Origin: Rhizobiaceae bacterium
GTDB taxonomy: Bacteria; Pseudomonadota; Alphaproteobacteria; Rhizobiales; Rhizobiaceae
Direction of reading: 5' to 3'
DNA length: 64,000 nt
Assembly (NCBI GenBank): GCA_017644005.1
Contig: JAEPMJ010000002.1
Location: 558,001-622,000 of the forward strand
The notes below the pieces were generated by a model that saw only the letters and a program-made list of their open reading frames with translations, searched no databases and was not told the origin of the DNA. The translations under genes and the position numbers were made by a program. Position 1 is the first letter of the stretch, and every line of letters starts with the position of its first letter. Below, one piece after another: positions 9,308 through 17,674 of this stretch.

Positions 9308-10298
9308 TGACCTCTCCTTGGGTCTCGGTTGGGCCGGGATGGTCGGCCAGGAAATCTTCCAGTTGTCTGGTGGTGGGCATTGCCGGAGCGCAGCCTGGTT
9401 GGCTCACCACGATGGAAGCGCAAGCTGAGCCACGCAGAACCGCGTCGCGCAGCGTCCGTCCCATGGCAATTCCGGCCAGAAGACCTGCAAGGAAGGCGTC
9501 GCCCGCGCCGTTGGGCTTGATCGCGGTGACAGGATAAATGCCGGTGCGGATCTCCTTGCCTTCAGCAAAGGTGATCGCTCCATCCTGCCCCATCTTGTAG
9601 ATAACCAACTTGCCGTCAGCGGCCAGTTCACGCGCCTTGTCCAGCCCCTTCTCGATGCCGCCCGCCATGAAACCAAACTCCTCGTCGTTGCCGACGATCA
9701 GATCGCTCTGCTCTCCCGCGCGCGTCAGCACTTCGGAAGCGACCTCCGCCGAAGGCCAGCTGTAAGGGCGATAGTCGAGGTCGAAGATTACCGGCAGTCC
9801 GGCCTTTCGGGCGCTTTCGAAGGCGCGAAACGTCGAACTGCGCGAGGGTTCGGCGGCGAACACGGTTCCGGCGGTGATCAGTGCACCGAAATCTCCATAA
9901 TTCACCCGGTCCACATCCTCTTCCTTCACCTGGAAGTCGACCGCATTGTTCCGGTAGATGCAGAGCTGGAAATCGTCCATTGTGCTTTCGTAAACGGCGA
10001 GAGAAACGCGGTATTCCCCACCGATGACTTTCACGTACTGCGTATCGACCCCATAGTGGCGCAACCGGTTGGTGCAGAAACGCCCGATCGTGTCGTCACT
10101 GACCGATGTCACCAGCGCCGAATGCATGCCCAGCTTGCGCAGCCCGACACAGATATTGGCCGACGAACCGCCAAGATCGGCGAGAAAGGTCTCCGCGTTC
10201 TCCGCCTTGACGCCCTGGGGAGCAGCAAACAGGTCCATACCCGCCCGGCCGAATACGGCGAAGCGGCCTCGCTCGATGGCCTCGATCAACCGCTTCAT
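9288..10298 (-). CDS. iolC: 5-dehydro-2-deoxygluconokinase (PfkB family)
   Basis: A 336-residue sugar kinase. It shows the PfkB N-terminal FAVFGRAGMDLFA and FLADLGGSSANICVGLRKLG motifs and the C-terminal catalytic signature IKPNGAGDAFLAGLLAGI (anion hole and catalytic Asp). The ORF track extends 98 codons upstream in a shadow of iolD. The true start is the ATG at 10298, which overlaps the iolD stop as TGATG. IolC phosphorylates 2-deoxy-5-keto-gluconate at O6, giving the substrate of IolJ. Confidence 0.94.
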   Translation of the reverse strand: MKRLIEAIERGRFAVFGRAGMDLFAAPQGVKAENAETFLADLGGSSANICVGLRKLGMHSALVTSVSDDTIGRFCTNRLRHYGVDTQYVKVIGGEYRVSLAVYESTMDDFQLCIYRNNAVDFQVKEEDVDRVNYGDFGALITAGTVFAAEPSRSSTFRAFESARKAGLPVIFDLDYRPYSWPSAEVASEVLTRAGEQSDLIVGNDEEFGFMAGGIEKGLDKARELAADGKLVIYKMGQDGAITFAEGKEIRTGIYPVTAIKPNGAGDAFLAGLLAGIAMGRTLRDAVLRGSACASIVVSQPGCAPAMPTTRQLEDFLADHPGPTETQGEVNAHSAL

Positions 10299-12184
10299 CA
10301 AATTCCCCGCCGCTGCTTGATACGCTCGGCTTCCAGGCCTTCGTGCGCCTTGCGCACGCGGTCGCTGTCTGTCACGTGCGGCGTTCCGACTTCCCACCAG
10401 GCGTGGCCTTCGGCCGTCCAGCCTTCGTAGGCATCGACATCCATGACAATCACGTAGCTTTTGTCCGACGCCTTGGCGCGCTTGAACGCCTCCGCCAGAT
10501 CGGCAGCGCTGTCGACCTTTTCTGCTTCGGCGCCCATGGAAGCCGCATGCGCCACAAAGTCCACGCCAAAGGGCTCCGGGATAGTCGGGCAATCCTCCAG
10601 CAGGTTGTTGAAGCTCTCATTGCCGGTGTTGTTCTGCAGCTTGTTGATGACTGCGAAACCGCCATTGTCGAGCAGCAGCACGATCAGCTTTTTGCGGCTG
10701 AGCACGCTGGAATAGAGGTCCGAATTCAGCATCATGTAGGATCCATCGCCGCAGAAGGCGATGGTGTCATGCTCGGGCTCGCGCTCCATCTGCGCGATGC
10801 GAGCACCCCAGGCGCCGGCGATCTCGTAGCCCATGCAGGAAAAGCCGAATTCGACATCCACCGTTCCTGTTGCAAGCGTGCGCCAGTTGGCTGTGACTTC
10901 TGCCGGAAGCCCTCCGGCCGCCGCAACCACGCGGTCGCGCGGGTCGCAGAGATCGTTCACGACGCCGATGGCCTGGGCATAGGAATTCGGTCGGTTGCCG
11001 GGTTTGACGTTCTCCGCGACGTAGTCGTTCCACTTCCGTCGCGCGTCCATGGCAAAACGCATCCAGGAGTCTGGAGCGGTGTAGTCGAGCGCTTCGCCCA
11101 GCGCGATCAGCGACAGTTTCGCGTCACCCACGACCGGTAACGATCTGTGCTTGATTGCGTCGTGACGTGCGGCATTTATCGAGACGATCTGCGCATCCTT
11201 GGCAAACGCCGTCCACGAGCCCGTAGTGAAATCCTGCAGCCTCGTGCCGACAGCCAGGATCACATCCGCCTGCTCGGCTACCGCATTGGCGCTCTCTGAG
11301 CCTGTCACGCCGACGGGACCGGTGTTCAACTCGTGCGTCGCCAGCATGTTTGCGCGACCGGCAATGGTTTCGACCACCGGAATTCGGTGCCGTTCGGCAA
11401 AGGCGGTCAGTTCCGCCACCGCGCGGGAATATTGTACGCCACCGCCAGCGATGATTATCGGGCGCCTTGCCGCCTTGACCGCAGCCACCGCATCGGCGAT
11501 CTCGGCGGTGTCCGGCGATTGGCGGCGAATGCGGTGTGTCTTTTCGGCAAAGAACTCGACCGGATAGTCGTAGGTCCATCCCTGCACATCCTGTGGCAGG
11601 CCAATGAATGCCGGTCCGCAATCCGCAGGGTCGAGCATAGTGGCTACAGCTGCGGGAAGTGTTTGGATCACCTGTGCGGGATGGCAGATGCGGTCCCAAT
11701 AGCGCGTGCATGGCTTAAAGGCGTCGTTCACACCGACAGTCGGATCGTAATAGTTCTCCATTTGCTGCAGCACAGGGTCGGGCAACCGCGTAACGAAGGT
11801 ATCGCCGCACAGCATCAGCATCGGCAAGCGGTTCGCGTGAGCCAGACCGGCTGCTGTCAGCAGATTTGCGGTACCAGGCCCGGCTGAAGCTGTGCAGAAC
11901 ATTAACCGCTGACGCAGCCACTGCTTGGCGTAGCCGGCAGCTGCAAATCCCATGCTGGTTTCGTTCTGGCCGCGATAGAGCGGCAGCTCTTCCCTCATGC
12001 CGTACAACGCTTCGCCGAGACAGGTCACGTTGCCGTGTCCGAAGATGCCGAAACCGCCGCCGCAGAGCCGCATCCGGGTTCCGTCGATCTCTATGTACTG
12101 GTTGGCGAGCCAGCGGATGATTGCCTGGGCCGCGGTCAGCCGGATGTTGTCGTCGGACGCCGTCATATTCGTCTGAGCCTCCAT
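10298..12184 (-). CDS. iolD: 3D-(3,5/4)-trihydroxycyclohexane-1,2-dione hydrolase (ThDP-dependent)
   Basis: About 628 residues with the three-domain layout of thiamine-diphosphate enzymes: an N-terminal PYR domain (GFGIFGHGNVTCLGEALYGM), a central domain (RRPIIIAGGGVQYSRAV) and a C-terminal ThDP-binding motif (FCGDGSYMMLNSDLYS through LDNGGFAVINKLQ). IolD hydrolyses the cyclic trione to 5-deoxy-glucuronate, opening the inositol ring. The ORF track adds 118 unsupported codons. I start at ATG 12184; ATG 12166, with GGAGG 11 bases upstream, is possible. It is the first gene of the leftward iol operon, 60 bp from a LacI-type operator. Confidence 0.93.
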   Translation of the reverse strand: MEAQTNMTASDDNIRLTAAQAIIRWLANQYIEIDGTRMRLCGGGFGIFGHGNVTCLGEALYGMREELPLYRGQNETSMGFAAAGYAKQWLRQRLMFCTASAGPGTANLLTAAGLAHANRLPMLMLCGDTFVTRLPDPVLQQMENYYDPTVGVNDAFKPCTRYWDRICHPAQVIQTLPAAVATMLDPADCGPAFIGLPQDVQGWTYDYPVEFFAEKTHRIRRQSPDTAEIADAVAAVKAARRPIIIAGGGVQYSRAVAELTAFAERHRIPVVETIAGRANMLATHELNTGPVGVTGSESANAVAEQADVILAVGTRLQDFTTGSWTAFAKDAQIVSINAARHDAIKHRSLPVVGDAKLSLIALGEALDYTAPDSWMRFAMDARRKWNDYVAENVKPGNRPNSYAQAIGVVNDLCDPRDRVVAAAGGLPAEVTANWRTLATGTVDVEFGFSCMGYEIAGAWGARIAQMEREPEHDTIAFCGDGSYMMLNSDLYSSVLSRKKLIVLLLDNGGFAVINKLQNNTGNESFNNLLEDCPTIPEPFGVDFVAHAASMGAEAEKVDSAADLAEAFKRAKASDKSYVIVMDVDAYEGWTAEGHAWWEVGTPHVTDSDRVRKAHEGLEAERIKQRRGI

Positions 12185-12243
12185 GGAATTTTTCCCCCGC
12201 CAGCGAATGCCGCTTGCGAGCCATCGCATCTCACGATACTGGT

Positions 12244-12261
12244 TTTGCAACCGGTTGCAAA
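12244..12261. promoter_or_regulatory. LacI-type operator TTTGCAACCGGTTGCAAA (iolD / dehydrogenase divergent promoter)
   Basis: An 18-bp perfect palindrome centred on CG, midway between divergent iolD (start 12184) and the dehydrogenase gene (start 12287). Its 16-bp core TTGCAACCGGTTGCAA recurs exactly at 16542-16557 beside the LacI gene. Even-length palindromes with a central CpG are typical LacI-family operators, where hinge helices insert at the centre. It should therefore repress both iol operons until inducer is present. Confidence 0.82.
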
Positions 12262-12286
12262 TCTTATTTCGGGAATAGGCGCTTTG

Positions 12287-13387
12287 GTGGAGATTGGAAT
12301 AGGCATCGTTGGCGGCGGCTACATGGGCAAGGCGCACGCAGTGGCCATGTCTGCGGTCGGCGCTGCCTTCGGCACTACCCTGCGCCCGCAACTCGAAATG
12401 GTCTGCGCATCCTCTCCCGAACGCGCGGAGCGATACCGCATGGCCTATGGTTTTGCGCGGTGTACTGGGGATTGGCGGGTGCTGGTGTCCGATCACCGGG
12501 TCGATGCCATCGTCATCGCAAGTCCGCAGGAGACTCACCGGATGATAGCTGAGGCTGCTTTCGCCCTCGGCAAACCGGTGCTCTGCGAAAAGCCGTTAGG
12601 AGCCTCTCTTGAAGACAGTTCGGCCATGGCCGCGGCGGCCGAAGCCGCAGACGTCGTCAATATGGTGGGCTTCAACTACATCCGCACCCCGGCCAGCCAG
12701 TTCGCCCGGCAACTCGTCGAAGCCGGCGAGATCGGCGAGATCACCTGGTTCCGTGGCGAGCATACCGAGGATTTTCTGGCCGATCCGCAGACCCCCGCAA
12801 ATTGGCGAACGACTGGAATGGCCAACGGCACGATGGGTGATCTTGCGCCGCATATGGTCAATGCAGCGCTGGCGTTGATGGGACCGATCGCAAAGGTCAT
12901 CGGCAACCATGAGACAGTCCACAAGACCCGCTCTGGCGGCAAGGTAACCAACGACGATCATGCCCAGATGATGTGCCGGTTCGAGAACGGTGCAATGGGA
13001 CAGATGTACTTCTCGCGCATCTCGACTGGACGCAAAATGGGCTATGCCTTCGAGATATCGGGAACCAGGGGCGCCATACGTTTCGACCAGGAGGATCAAA
13101 ACACCCTCTGGCTCTACCGGATGGAGGGGCCCGAAGCGACGCGCGGGTTCACCCGGATCCTGACCGGCCCGGCGCACCCGGACTACGCGGCTTTTTGTCA
13201 GGGTCCCGGGCACGGCACTGGCTACCAGGACCAGATTATCATTGAAGCCAAGGACTTCCTCCATGCGATCGAAGCCGGCGAGGCTAAATGGCCGACTTTT
13301 CGGGATGGGCATGAGGTCAACCGTGTGATCGCCGCTACCCTGGCCTCAGCGGAAGCTGGAACATGGAAAAATATCAGTGACTTCTGA
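12287..13387 (+). CDS. Gfo/Idh/MocA-family dehydrogenase (inositol-type)
   Basis: About 366 residues. The Rossmann motif IGIGIVGGGYMGKAHAVAM is followed by CEKPLGASLED and a catalytic region (NGTMGDLAPHMVNAALALMG) with the conserved Asp and His. The ORF track extends 84 codons upstream through the operator. I choose GTG 12287 because the Rossmann fold begins there; TTG 12284 is the near alternative. It is the first of three rightward genes under the iol operator, overlapping the next by 1 bp (TGATG). It probably oxidises an inositol isomer or inosose other than the IolG substrate, which is an inference from the presence of three Idh paralogues in the cluster. Confidence 0.85.
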   Translation: MEIGIGIVGGGYMGKAHAVAMSAVGAAFGTTLRPQLEMVCASSPERAERYRMAYGFARCTGDWRVLVSDHRVDAIVIASPQETHRMIAEAAFALGKPVLCEKPLGASLEDSSAMAAAAEAADVVNMVGFNYIRTPASQFARQLVEAGEIGEITWFRGEHTEDFLADPQTPANWRTTGMANGTMGDLAPHMVNAALALMGPIAKVIGNHETVHKTRSGGKVTNDDHAQMMCRFENGAMGQMYFSRISTGRKMGYAFEISGTRGAIRFDQEDQNTLWLYRMEGPEATRGFTRILTGPAHPDYAAFCQGPGHGTGYQDQIIIEAKDFLHAIEAGEAKWPTFRDGHEVNRVIAATLASAEAGTWKNISDF

Positions 13388-14298
13388 TGACGGAGCATCG
13401 ACCAATGACGATTCGGATCGGTAATGCGCCCTGTTCCTGGGGTGTCGAATTCGCGGATGACCCGCGCAACCCGGCCTGGCAGCTTGTTCTCAGGGAATGT
13501 GCTGACGCGGGCTACAAGGGGATTGAACTGGGCCCGGTGGGCTTTATGCCGGAAGACCCTCAGGAACTCCGCGAAGGCCTGGACGAGAACGGGCTGGAAT
13601 TGATCGGCGGAGTGGTTTTTCGCCCCTACCACGACCCGGCCGCATGGGACGACGTTCTGGACGCGACGCACCGCACCGCCAGGGCACTGAATGCACATGG
13701 CGCGCAGCACATGGTCCTGATCGATTCGATCTCGCCTCGCCGCGCGCCAACTGCGGGCCGCGTCGGAGAGGCGGAACAGATGGGTAAGGCCGAGTGGGCT
13801 GCCTATCGCGACCGCATCGTCGAATCTGCCCGCATCGGAATCGAGGAATACGGGCTCACGGTAGGTATCCACGCCCATGCGGCGGGCTTCATGGATTTCG
13901 AGCCGGAACTTGAGCGGCTCTTGGATGAGGTCGACGAGAAAATCCTGAAGATATGTTTCGATACCGGACATCACTCCTATGCCGGGTATGATCCGGTGGC
14001 CTTCATGAAGAAGCACATCGGTCGAATTTCCTACCTGCACTTCAAGGATATCGACCCGAAGGTAAAAGCCCGGGTGATCGCTTCGCGCACCGGTTTTTAT
14101 GACGCTTGCGGCCAGGGTATTTTCTGCAACCTCGGCAAAGGCGACGTCGACTTCCCGGCCGTCCGACAGGTGTTGCTGGACAGCGGGTTCGAGGGTTGGT
14201 GCACAGTGGAGCAGGATTGCGATCCGAGCCTCGATCCCGACACTTTGGGCAATGCCCGCAAGAACCGCCAATATCTTGAATCCATCGGCTTCAAATAG
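13387..14298 (+). CDS. IolE-like TIM-barrel dehydratase/isomerase
   Basis: A 303-residue xylose-isomerase-like TIM barrel. It opens with IRIGNAPCSWGVEF and carries metal-site segments KICFDTGHHSYAGYDP, SYLHFKDIDP and GWCTVEQDCDP near the C terminus. IolE dehydrates 2-keto-myo-inositol to the trihydroxycyclohexane-dione used by IolD, a step otherwise missing from this cluster, so this protein probably fills it. The start APCSWG differs from the APINW of classical rhizobial IolE, so an epimerase or a different inosose substrate remains possible. It is translationally coupled to the upstream dehydrogenase. Confidence 0.78.
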   Translation: MTEHRPMTIRIGNAPCSWGVEFADDPRNPAWQLVLRECADAGYKGIELGPVGFMPEDPQELREGLDENGLELIGGVVFRPYHDPAAWDDVLDATHRTARALNAHGAQHMVLIDSISPRRAPTAGRVGEAEQMGKAEWAAYRDRIVESARIGIEEYGLTVGIHAHAAGFMDFEPELERLLDEVDEKILKICFDTGHHSYAGYDPVAFMKKHIGRISYLHFKDIDPKVKARVIASRTGFYDACGQGIFCNLGKGDVDFPAVRQVLLDSGFEGWCTVEQDCDPSLDPDTLGNARKNRQYLESIGFK

Positions 14299-14310
14299 GA
14301 AAGCAAGGAA

Positions 14311-15444
14311 ATGACGAAACTGAAATGGGGCATGATAGGCGGCGGCGAAGGTAGCCAGATCGGTCCGGCACACCGCCTGGGTGCACTGGCCGACGGACGG
14401 TTCGAGTTCGTGGCAGGCGCGTTGGACCATCGCCCCGAGGTGGGCCGGGCCTATGCTGAGAAACTGGGTATTGTCGGCGACCGAGCCTATGGCGATTGGA
14501 CCGAGATGCTGGCCGGCGAAAAGGCGCGCGAAGACCGGATCGATCTGGTCACGGTCGCAACACCGAACGCCACGCATTTTGAGATCACCAAGGCATTTCT
14601 CGAAGCTGGCTTCAACGTGCTTTGCGAGAAGCCGATGGCCATGACCGTGGAAGAAGGTGAAGAAATTGTCCGCGTGGCTGAAAAATCCGGCAAGATCTGC
14701 GCCGTGAACTACTGCTATTCTGCCTATCCGATGGTGCGCCAGGCACGTGCGATGGTGCGCAACGGCGAGATCGGAAGTGTCCGGCTTGTGGTGACGAATT
14801 TCTCGCACGGCCATCACGGCGGTTCGACCGACGCGGACAATCCCCGAATACGCTGGCGCTATGATCCAAAAGTAGCCGGTGTTTCTGGCCAATTCGCCGA
14901 CTGCGGAATCCACGCGCTGCACATGGCAAGCTTCATCTGTGATGATGAGGTGGCTAGTCTTTCGGCGGATTTCGTCTCGACCGTTGCTGGCCGCGAACTG
15001 GAGGACGACGCAATGGTCAACTTCCGCATGTCCGGTGGCACCGTGGGCCGGCTCTGGACCTCGTCGGTGGCAATAGGGCGACAGCACGGTTTCGACATCC
15101 AGATATTCGGCGAAACCGGCGGCTTGCGTTGGGCTTCAGAGCAGCCCAACCAATTGATCTACACGCCGGCCGGCCAGCGAACGCAGATCATCGAGAAGGG
15201 CGAAGGCGGGTTGCATGAGGATGCCCGGCGCCTTTCGCGGGTATCGATTGCGCATCCTGAGGGATTTCCGCTTGCGGTAGCCAACATCTACTGTGAGTTG
15301 GCCGACGCGATCGCTGGCCACAGCAGAGATGGACTGCCGGGTGCGCCGGCGGGCGCGCGATCGATTGCGGCCGTACACGCAGCCGTGGCGTCCGCCGACG
15401 CCGATGGCGCCTGGATAGACGCTCGACCACCGATGTACCGGTAG
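14311..15444 (+). CDS. Gfo/Idh/MocA-family oxidoreductase
   Basis: A 377-residue NAD(P)-dependent dehydrogenase with MIGGGEGSQIGPAHRLGAL at the nucleotide site, FNVLCEKPMAMTVEEGEEI as the family motif, and GQFADCGIHALHMASFI as the catalytic segment. It is the third gene of the rightward iol operon, 12 bp after the IolE-like gene, with ribosome site GGAAAGCAAGGAA. Similar long Idh paralogues act on scyllo-inositol or related cyclitols and sugars; the exact substrate is undetermined. It converges on the LacI gene with only 7 bp between stops and no visible terminator. Confidence 0.85.
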   Translation: MTKLKWGMIGGGEGSQIGPAHRLGALADGRFEFVAGALDHRPEVGRAYAEKLGIVGDRAYGDWTEMLAGEKAREDRIDLVTVATPNATHFEITKAFLEAGFNVLCEKPMAMTVEEGEEIVRVAEKSGKICAVNYCYSAYPMVRQARAMVRNGEIGSVRLVVTNFSHGHHGGSTDADNPRIRWRYDPKVAGVSGQFADCGIHALHMASFICDDEVASLSADFVSTVAGRELEDDAMVNFRMSGGTVGRLWTSSVAIGRQHGFDIQIFGETGGLRWASEQPNQLIYTPAGQRTQIIEKGEGGLHEDARRLSRVSIAHPEGFPLAVANIYCELADAIAGHSRDGLPGAPAGARSIAAVHAAVASADADGAWIDARPPMYR

Positions 15445-15451
15445 AAACGCC

Positions 15452-16456
15452 TCAAGCTGTCGGCGGAGGCCGCAACGTACCCCGCTCGACCACGGGGCAG
15501 GAGTAGATTCGCGCCTCGGGATAACGGTCCGGATTTTCAAGCAACGCAAGCATCAGCTCGATCGAGGAAGAAATGATCTGTTCGATCGGCTGATGGATGG
15601 TGGTGAGGTTGATATTCTCCCAACCTGCCATTTCCATGTCGTTCAACCCGATGATGCCGATGTCCCCGGGACAGGACAAACCTCGGTCGGCGATGGCCGA
15701 AAGCGCTCCTATGGACAGCACGTCGTCGCCGCAGAAATACGCCTCGGACGGCTTCAGGTTCAGCAGCCGCAACATCTCGCGGCGACCCGCGTCAAAGGAA
15801 TACGCTTCGGCGAAGGAATAGCTGCTTCGGATTTCGGGATGTAGTGCCAGCTCGGACATGAAGCCGGCGTAGCGGTCCTGAGTTGAAGTTGCCGTCTCCG
15901 GCCCGCCAAGGAACGCCACATCGGTATAGCCGCGCGAGACCAGCGTCCGGGCAGCCAACCTCCCGGCCTCGCGGTTGTCGATTGTGACGACGTGCACCTC
16001 GGGAGATGACGAATAGCGGCCGAACGAGTGAACCACCGGCACACCCGCATCGCGGAAAGCCCTGGCGAACTCGGGCGGCAAGGTGGATGACGCCACCACG
16101 ACGCCGTCGACGGAATACTGGCGTAACATGCGAACGGAGTTACCCGGCTCCAATTCATCCGAAAGATTGACCAGCAGCGGGCGCAGCCCTTTGTCCTGAA
16201 GTCCACGGGTAAAAAGATCGAAGACTTGCAGGAAGATCGGATTATGGAAGTTGTTGGACACCAGTCCGATCAACTTGGTCCGACCGGTGGTTAGCGACGA
16301 TGCCAGCGCATTGGGGCTATATCCCAGCTCCAGGGCAGCTTTCTCCACCTTGCGGCGCATCTTGTCGGAAACCGAAGCGCCATCGGTAAATGTACGCGAC
16401 ACCGCAGAGCGCGAGACCCCGGCGCGTTCTGCAACCTCTTTCAACGTCACCGGCAT
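15452..16456 (-). CDS. LacI-family transcriptional regulator of the inositol cluster
   Basis: A 334-residue repressor. The N-terminal helix-turn-helix (VTLKEVAERAGVSRSAVSRTF) is followed by the hinge helix SPNALASSL and a periplasmic-binding-protein-like inducer domain (TKLIGLVSNNFHNPIF, DVAFLGGPETATSTQDRY, DIGIIGLNDMEMAGW). It is divergent from the ABC transporter, with one copy of TTGCAACCGGTTGCAA between them and another in front of iolD. It most likely represses both sets, and possibly itself, until an inositol or inosose inducer appears. This differs from the RpiR-type IolR of many rhizobia. Confidence 0.9.
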   Translation of the reverse strand: MPVTLKEVAERAGVSRSAVSRTFTDGASVSDKMRRKVEKAALELGYSPNALASSLTTGRTKLIGLVSNNFHNPIFLQVFDLFTRGLQDKGLRPLLVNLSDELEPGNSVRMLRQYSVDGVVVASSTLPPEFARAFRDAGVPVVHSFGRYSSSPEVHVVTIDNREAGRLAARTLVSRGYTDVAFLGGPETATSTQDRYAGFMSELALHPEIRSSYSFAEAYSFDAGRREMLRLLNLKPSEAYFCGDDVLSIGALSAIADRGLSCPGDIGIIGLNDMEMAGWENINLTTIHQPIEQIISSSIELMLALLENPDRYPEARIYSCPVVERGTLRPPPTA

Positions 16457-16541
16457 CTCTCTGAATTCTCCCTAACCCCTACTCAGTAACGGCATTACAA
16501 CGAGTCTACAATCGATAGAGCTTGCGGCAAGGCCATTCTCA

Positions 16542-16557
16542 TTGCAACCGGTTGCAA
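16542..16557. promoter_or_regulatory. LacI-type operator TTGCAACCGGTTGCAA (lacI / ABC transporter promoter)
   Basis: A 16-bp perfect palindrome identical to the core of the iolD operator at 12244-12261. It lies between the divergent LacI gene (start 16456) and the substrate-binding protein gene (start 16648). The duplication of an exact 16-mer in the only two divergent promoter regions of the cluster strongly supports it as the regulator's site. Confidence 0.82.
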
Positions 16558-16647
16558 AAATACATGATGTGTGGTTAAGTTGGTTCATTGACCCAAGTCG
16601 ATCTCCGAGAGTCGGGGCGGCAAGGTGCATATTCTGGGAGGAATTAC

Positions 16648-17598
16648 ATGTTTTCAACGGTGAAGAAGATCGCCATGGCAGCCGCGGTTGCTGCACTGCC
16701 GCTGACGGCAGCGTCGAGCGCATTGGCAGATGGTGAACGCTACATATTGGTCAGCCACGCTCCCGATAGCGACAGCTGGTGGAATACCGTCAAGAACGGA
16801 ATTGCACTCGCTGGCAAGCAGATGGGTGTCGAGGTCGAATACCGCAATCCCCCTACGGGCGATCTCGCCGATATGGCGCGGATCATTGATCAGGCTGCAG
16901 CCTCGGGTCCCAATGGTATCATCACCACGCTGGCCGACTACGACGTGCTGAAAGGGCCAATCGCCAACGCTGTCGACAGCGGGGTTGATGTCATCATCAT
17001 GAATACGGGCAGTAGCGAACTGGCCCGCGAAGTGGGTGCGCTGATGTATGTCGGCCAGCCTGAATATGACGCGGGTTATGCTGCCGGTCTTCGCGCCAAG
17101 GCTGATGGCGTGGGTTCCTTCCTGTGCGTCAACCACTCGATCCAGCAGCCCACGCTGGTTGAACGTTGCCAGGGTTTCGCAGACGGACTCGGCGTCGAAC
17201 TGGGCAGTTCCATGCTCGACAGCGGCGCCGACCCGGCCGAAATCAAGAACCGTGTTCTGGCCTATCTTTCCGCCAACCCGGATACCGACGCGGTACTGGC
17301 GCTTGGGCCCGTTTCAGCCGACCCCACCCTGCTTGCGCTGGAAGAAAACGGAATGGCAGGTGACATCTATTTTGGCACGTTCGACCTGGGTGAGGAAATC
17401 GTCAAAGGCATCAGGTCCGGGGTGATTCAATGGGGTATCGACCAACAGCCCTTCCTGCAGGCTTATCTGCCCGTGGTGATCATGACCAACTACCACCGCT
17501 TCGGAGTTCTTCCGGGTAATGACATCAACTCCGGTCCGGGCTTCGTAACCAAAGACGGCCTTGAATTGGTCGGAAAATTCGCAGGCGAATATCGTTGA
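16648..17598 (+). CDS. Sugar/inositol ABC transporter substrate-binding protein
   Basis: A 316-residue periplasmic binding protein of the ribose/fructose type. It has a signal peptide (KKIAMAAAVAALPLTAASSALA), then ERYILVSHAPDSDSWWNTVKNG and the family segments DLADMARIIDQAAASGPNGII and VDVIIMNTG. The start is the ATG at 16648 with a strong GGGAGGA site; the 20-codon upstream extension lacks one. Its place under the iol operator suggests an inositol or related cyclitol ligand, but related proteins bind fructose or ribose. A terminator-like hairpin directly follows the gene, which should raise its expression over the membrane components. Confidence 0.88.
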   Translation: MFSTVKKIAMAAAVAALPLTAASSALADGERYILVSHAPDSDSWWNTVKNGIALAGKQMGVEVEYRNPPTGDLADMARIIDQAAASGPNGIITTLADYDVLKGPIANAVDSGVDVIIMNTGSSELAREVGALMYVGQPEYDAGYAAGLRAKADGVGSFLCVNHSIQQPTLVERCQGFADGLGVELGSSMLDSGADPAEIKNRVLAYLSANPDTDAVLALGPVSADPTLLALEENGMAGDIYFGTFDLGEEIVKGIRSGVIQWGIDQQPFLQAYLPVVIMTNYHRFGVLPGNDINSGPGFVTKDGLELVGKFAGEYR

Positions 17599-17604
17599 CT
17601 TGAA

Positions 17605-17631
17605 GGGGCGCAGCCATGGCTGCGCCCTTTT
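17605..17631 (+). terminator. Intercistronic hairpin (partial terminator) after the substrate-binding protein gene
   Basis: The perfect inverted repeat GGGCGCAGCC/GGCTGCGCCC is followed by TTTT, 7 bp after the stop and 44 bp before the permease start. Such attenuating or 3'-stabilising hairpins are common after the first gene of ABC operons and give excess binding protein. Confidence 0.72.
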
Positions 17632-17674
17632 GTTGTCCCGCCCCTGAGGTCCCGATCCACGCGGAGCAAAGCAA

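Noticed and set aside
10299-10592. N-terminal extension of IolC listed in the ORF track
   Set aside because: The extension is Arg/Gly-rich and lies inside iolD; the PfkB fold begins at the ATG at 10298.
12035-12286. N-terminal extension of the dehydrogenase ORF and of iolD across the operator
   Set aside because: Both extensions cross the LacI palindrome and lack domain similarity; internal starts match the Rossmann and ThDP domain beginnings.
13222-15087. 621-codon minus-strand ORF across the IolE-like and Idh genes
   Set aside because: It is antisense to two well-supported genes, His/Arg-rich and without family motifs.
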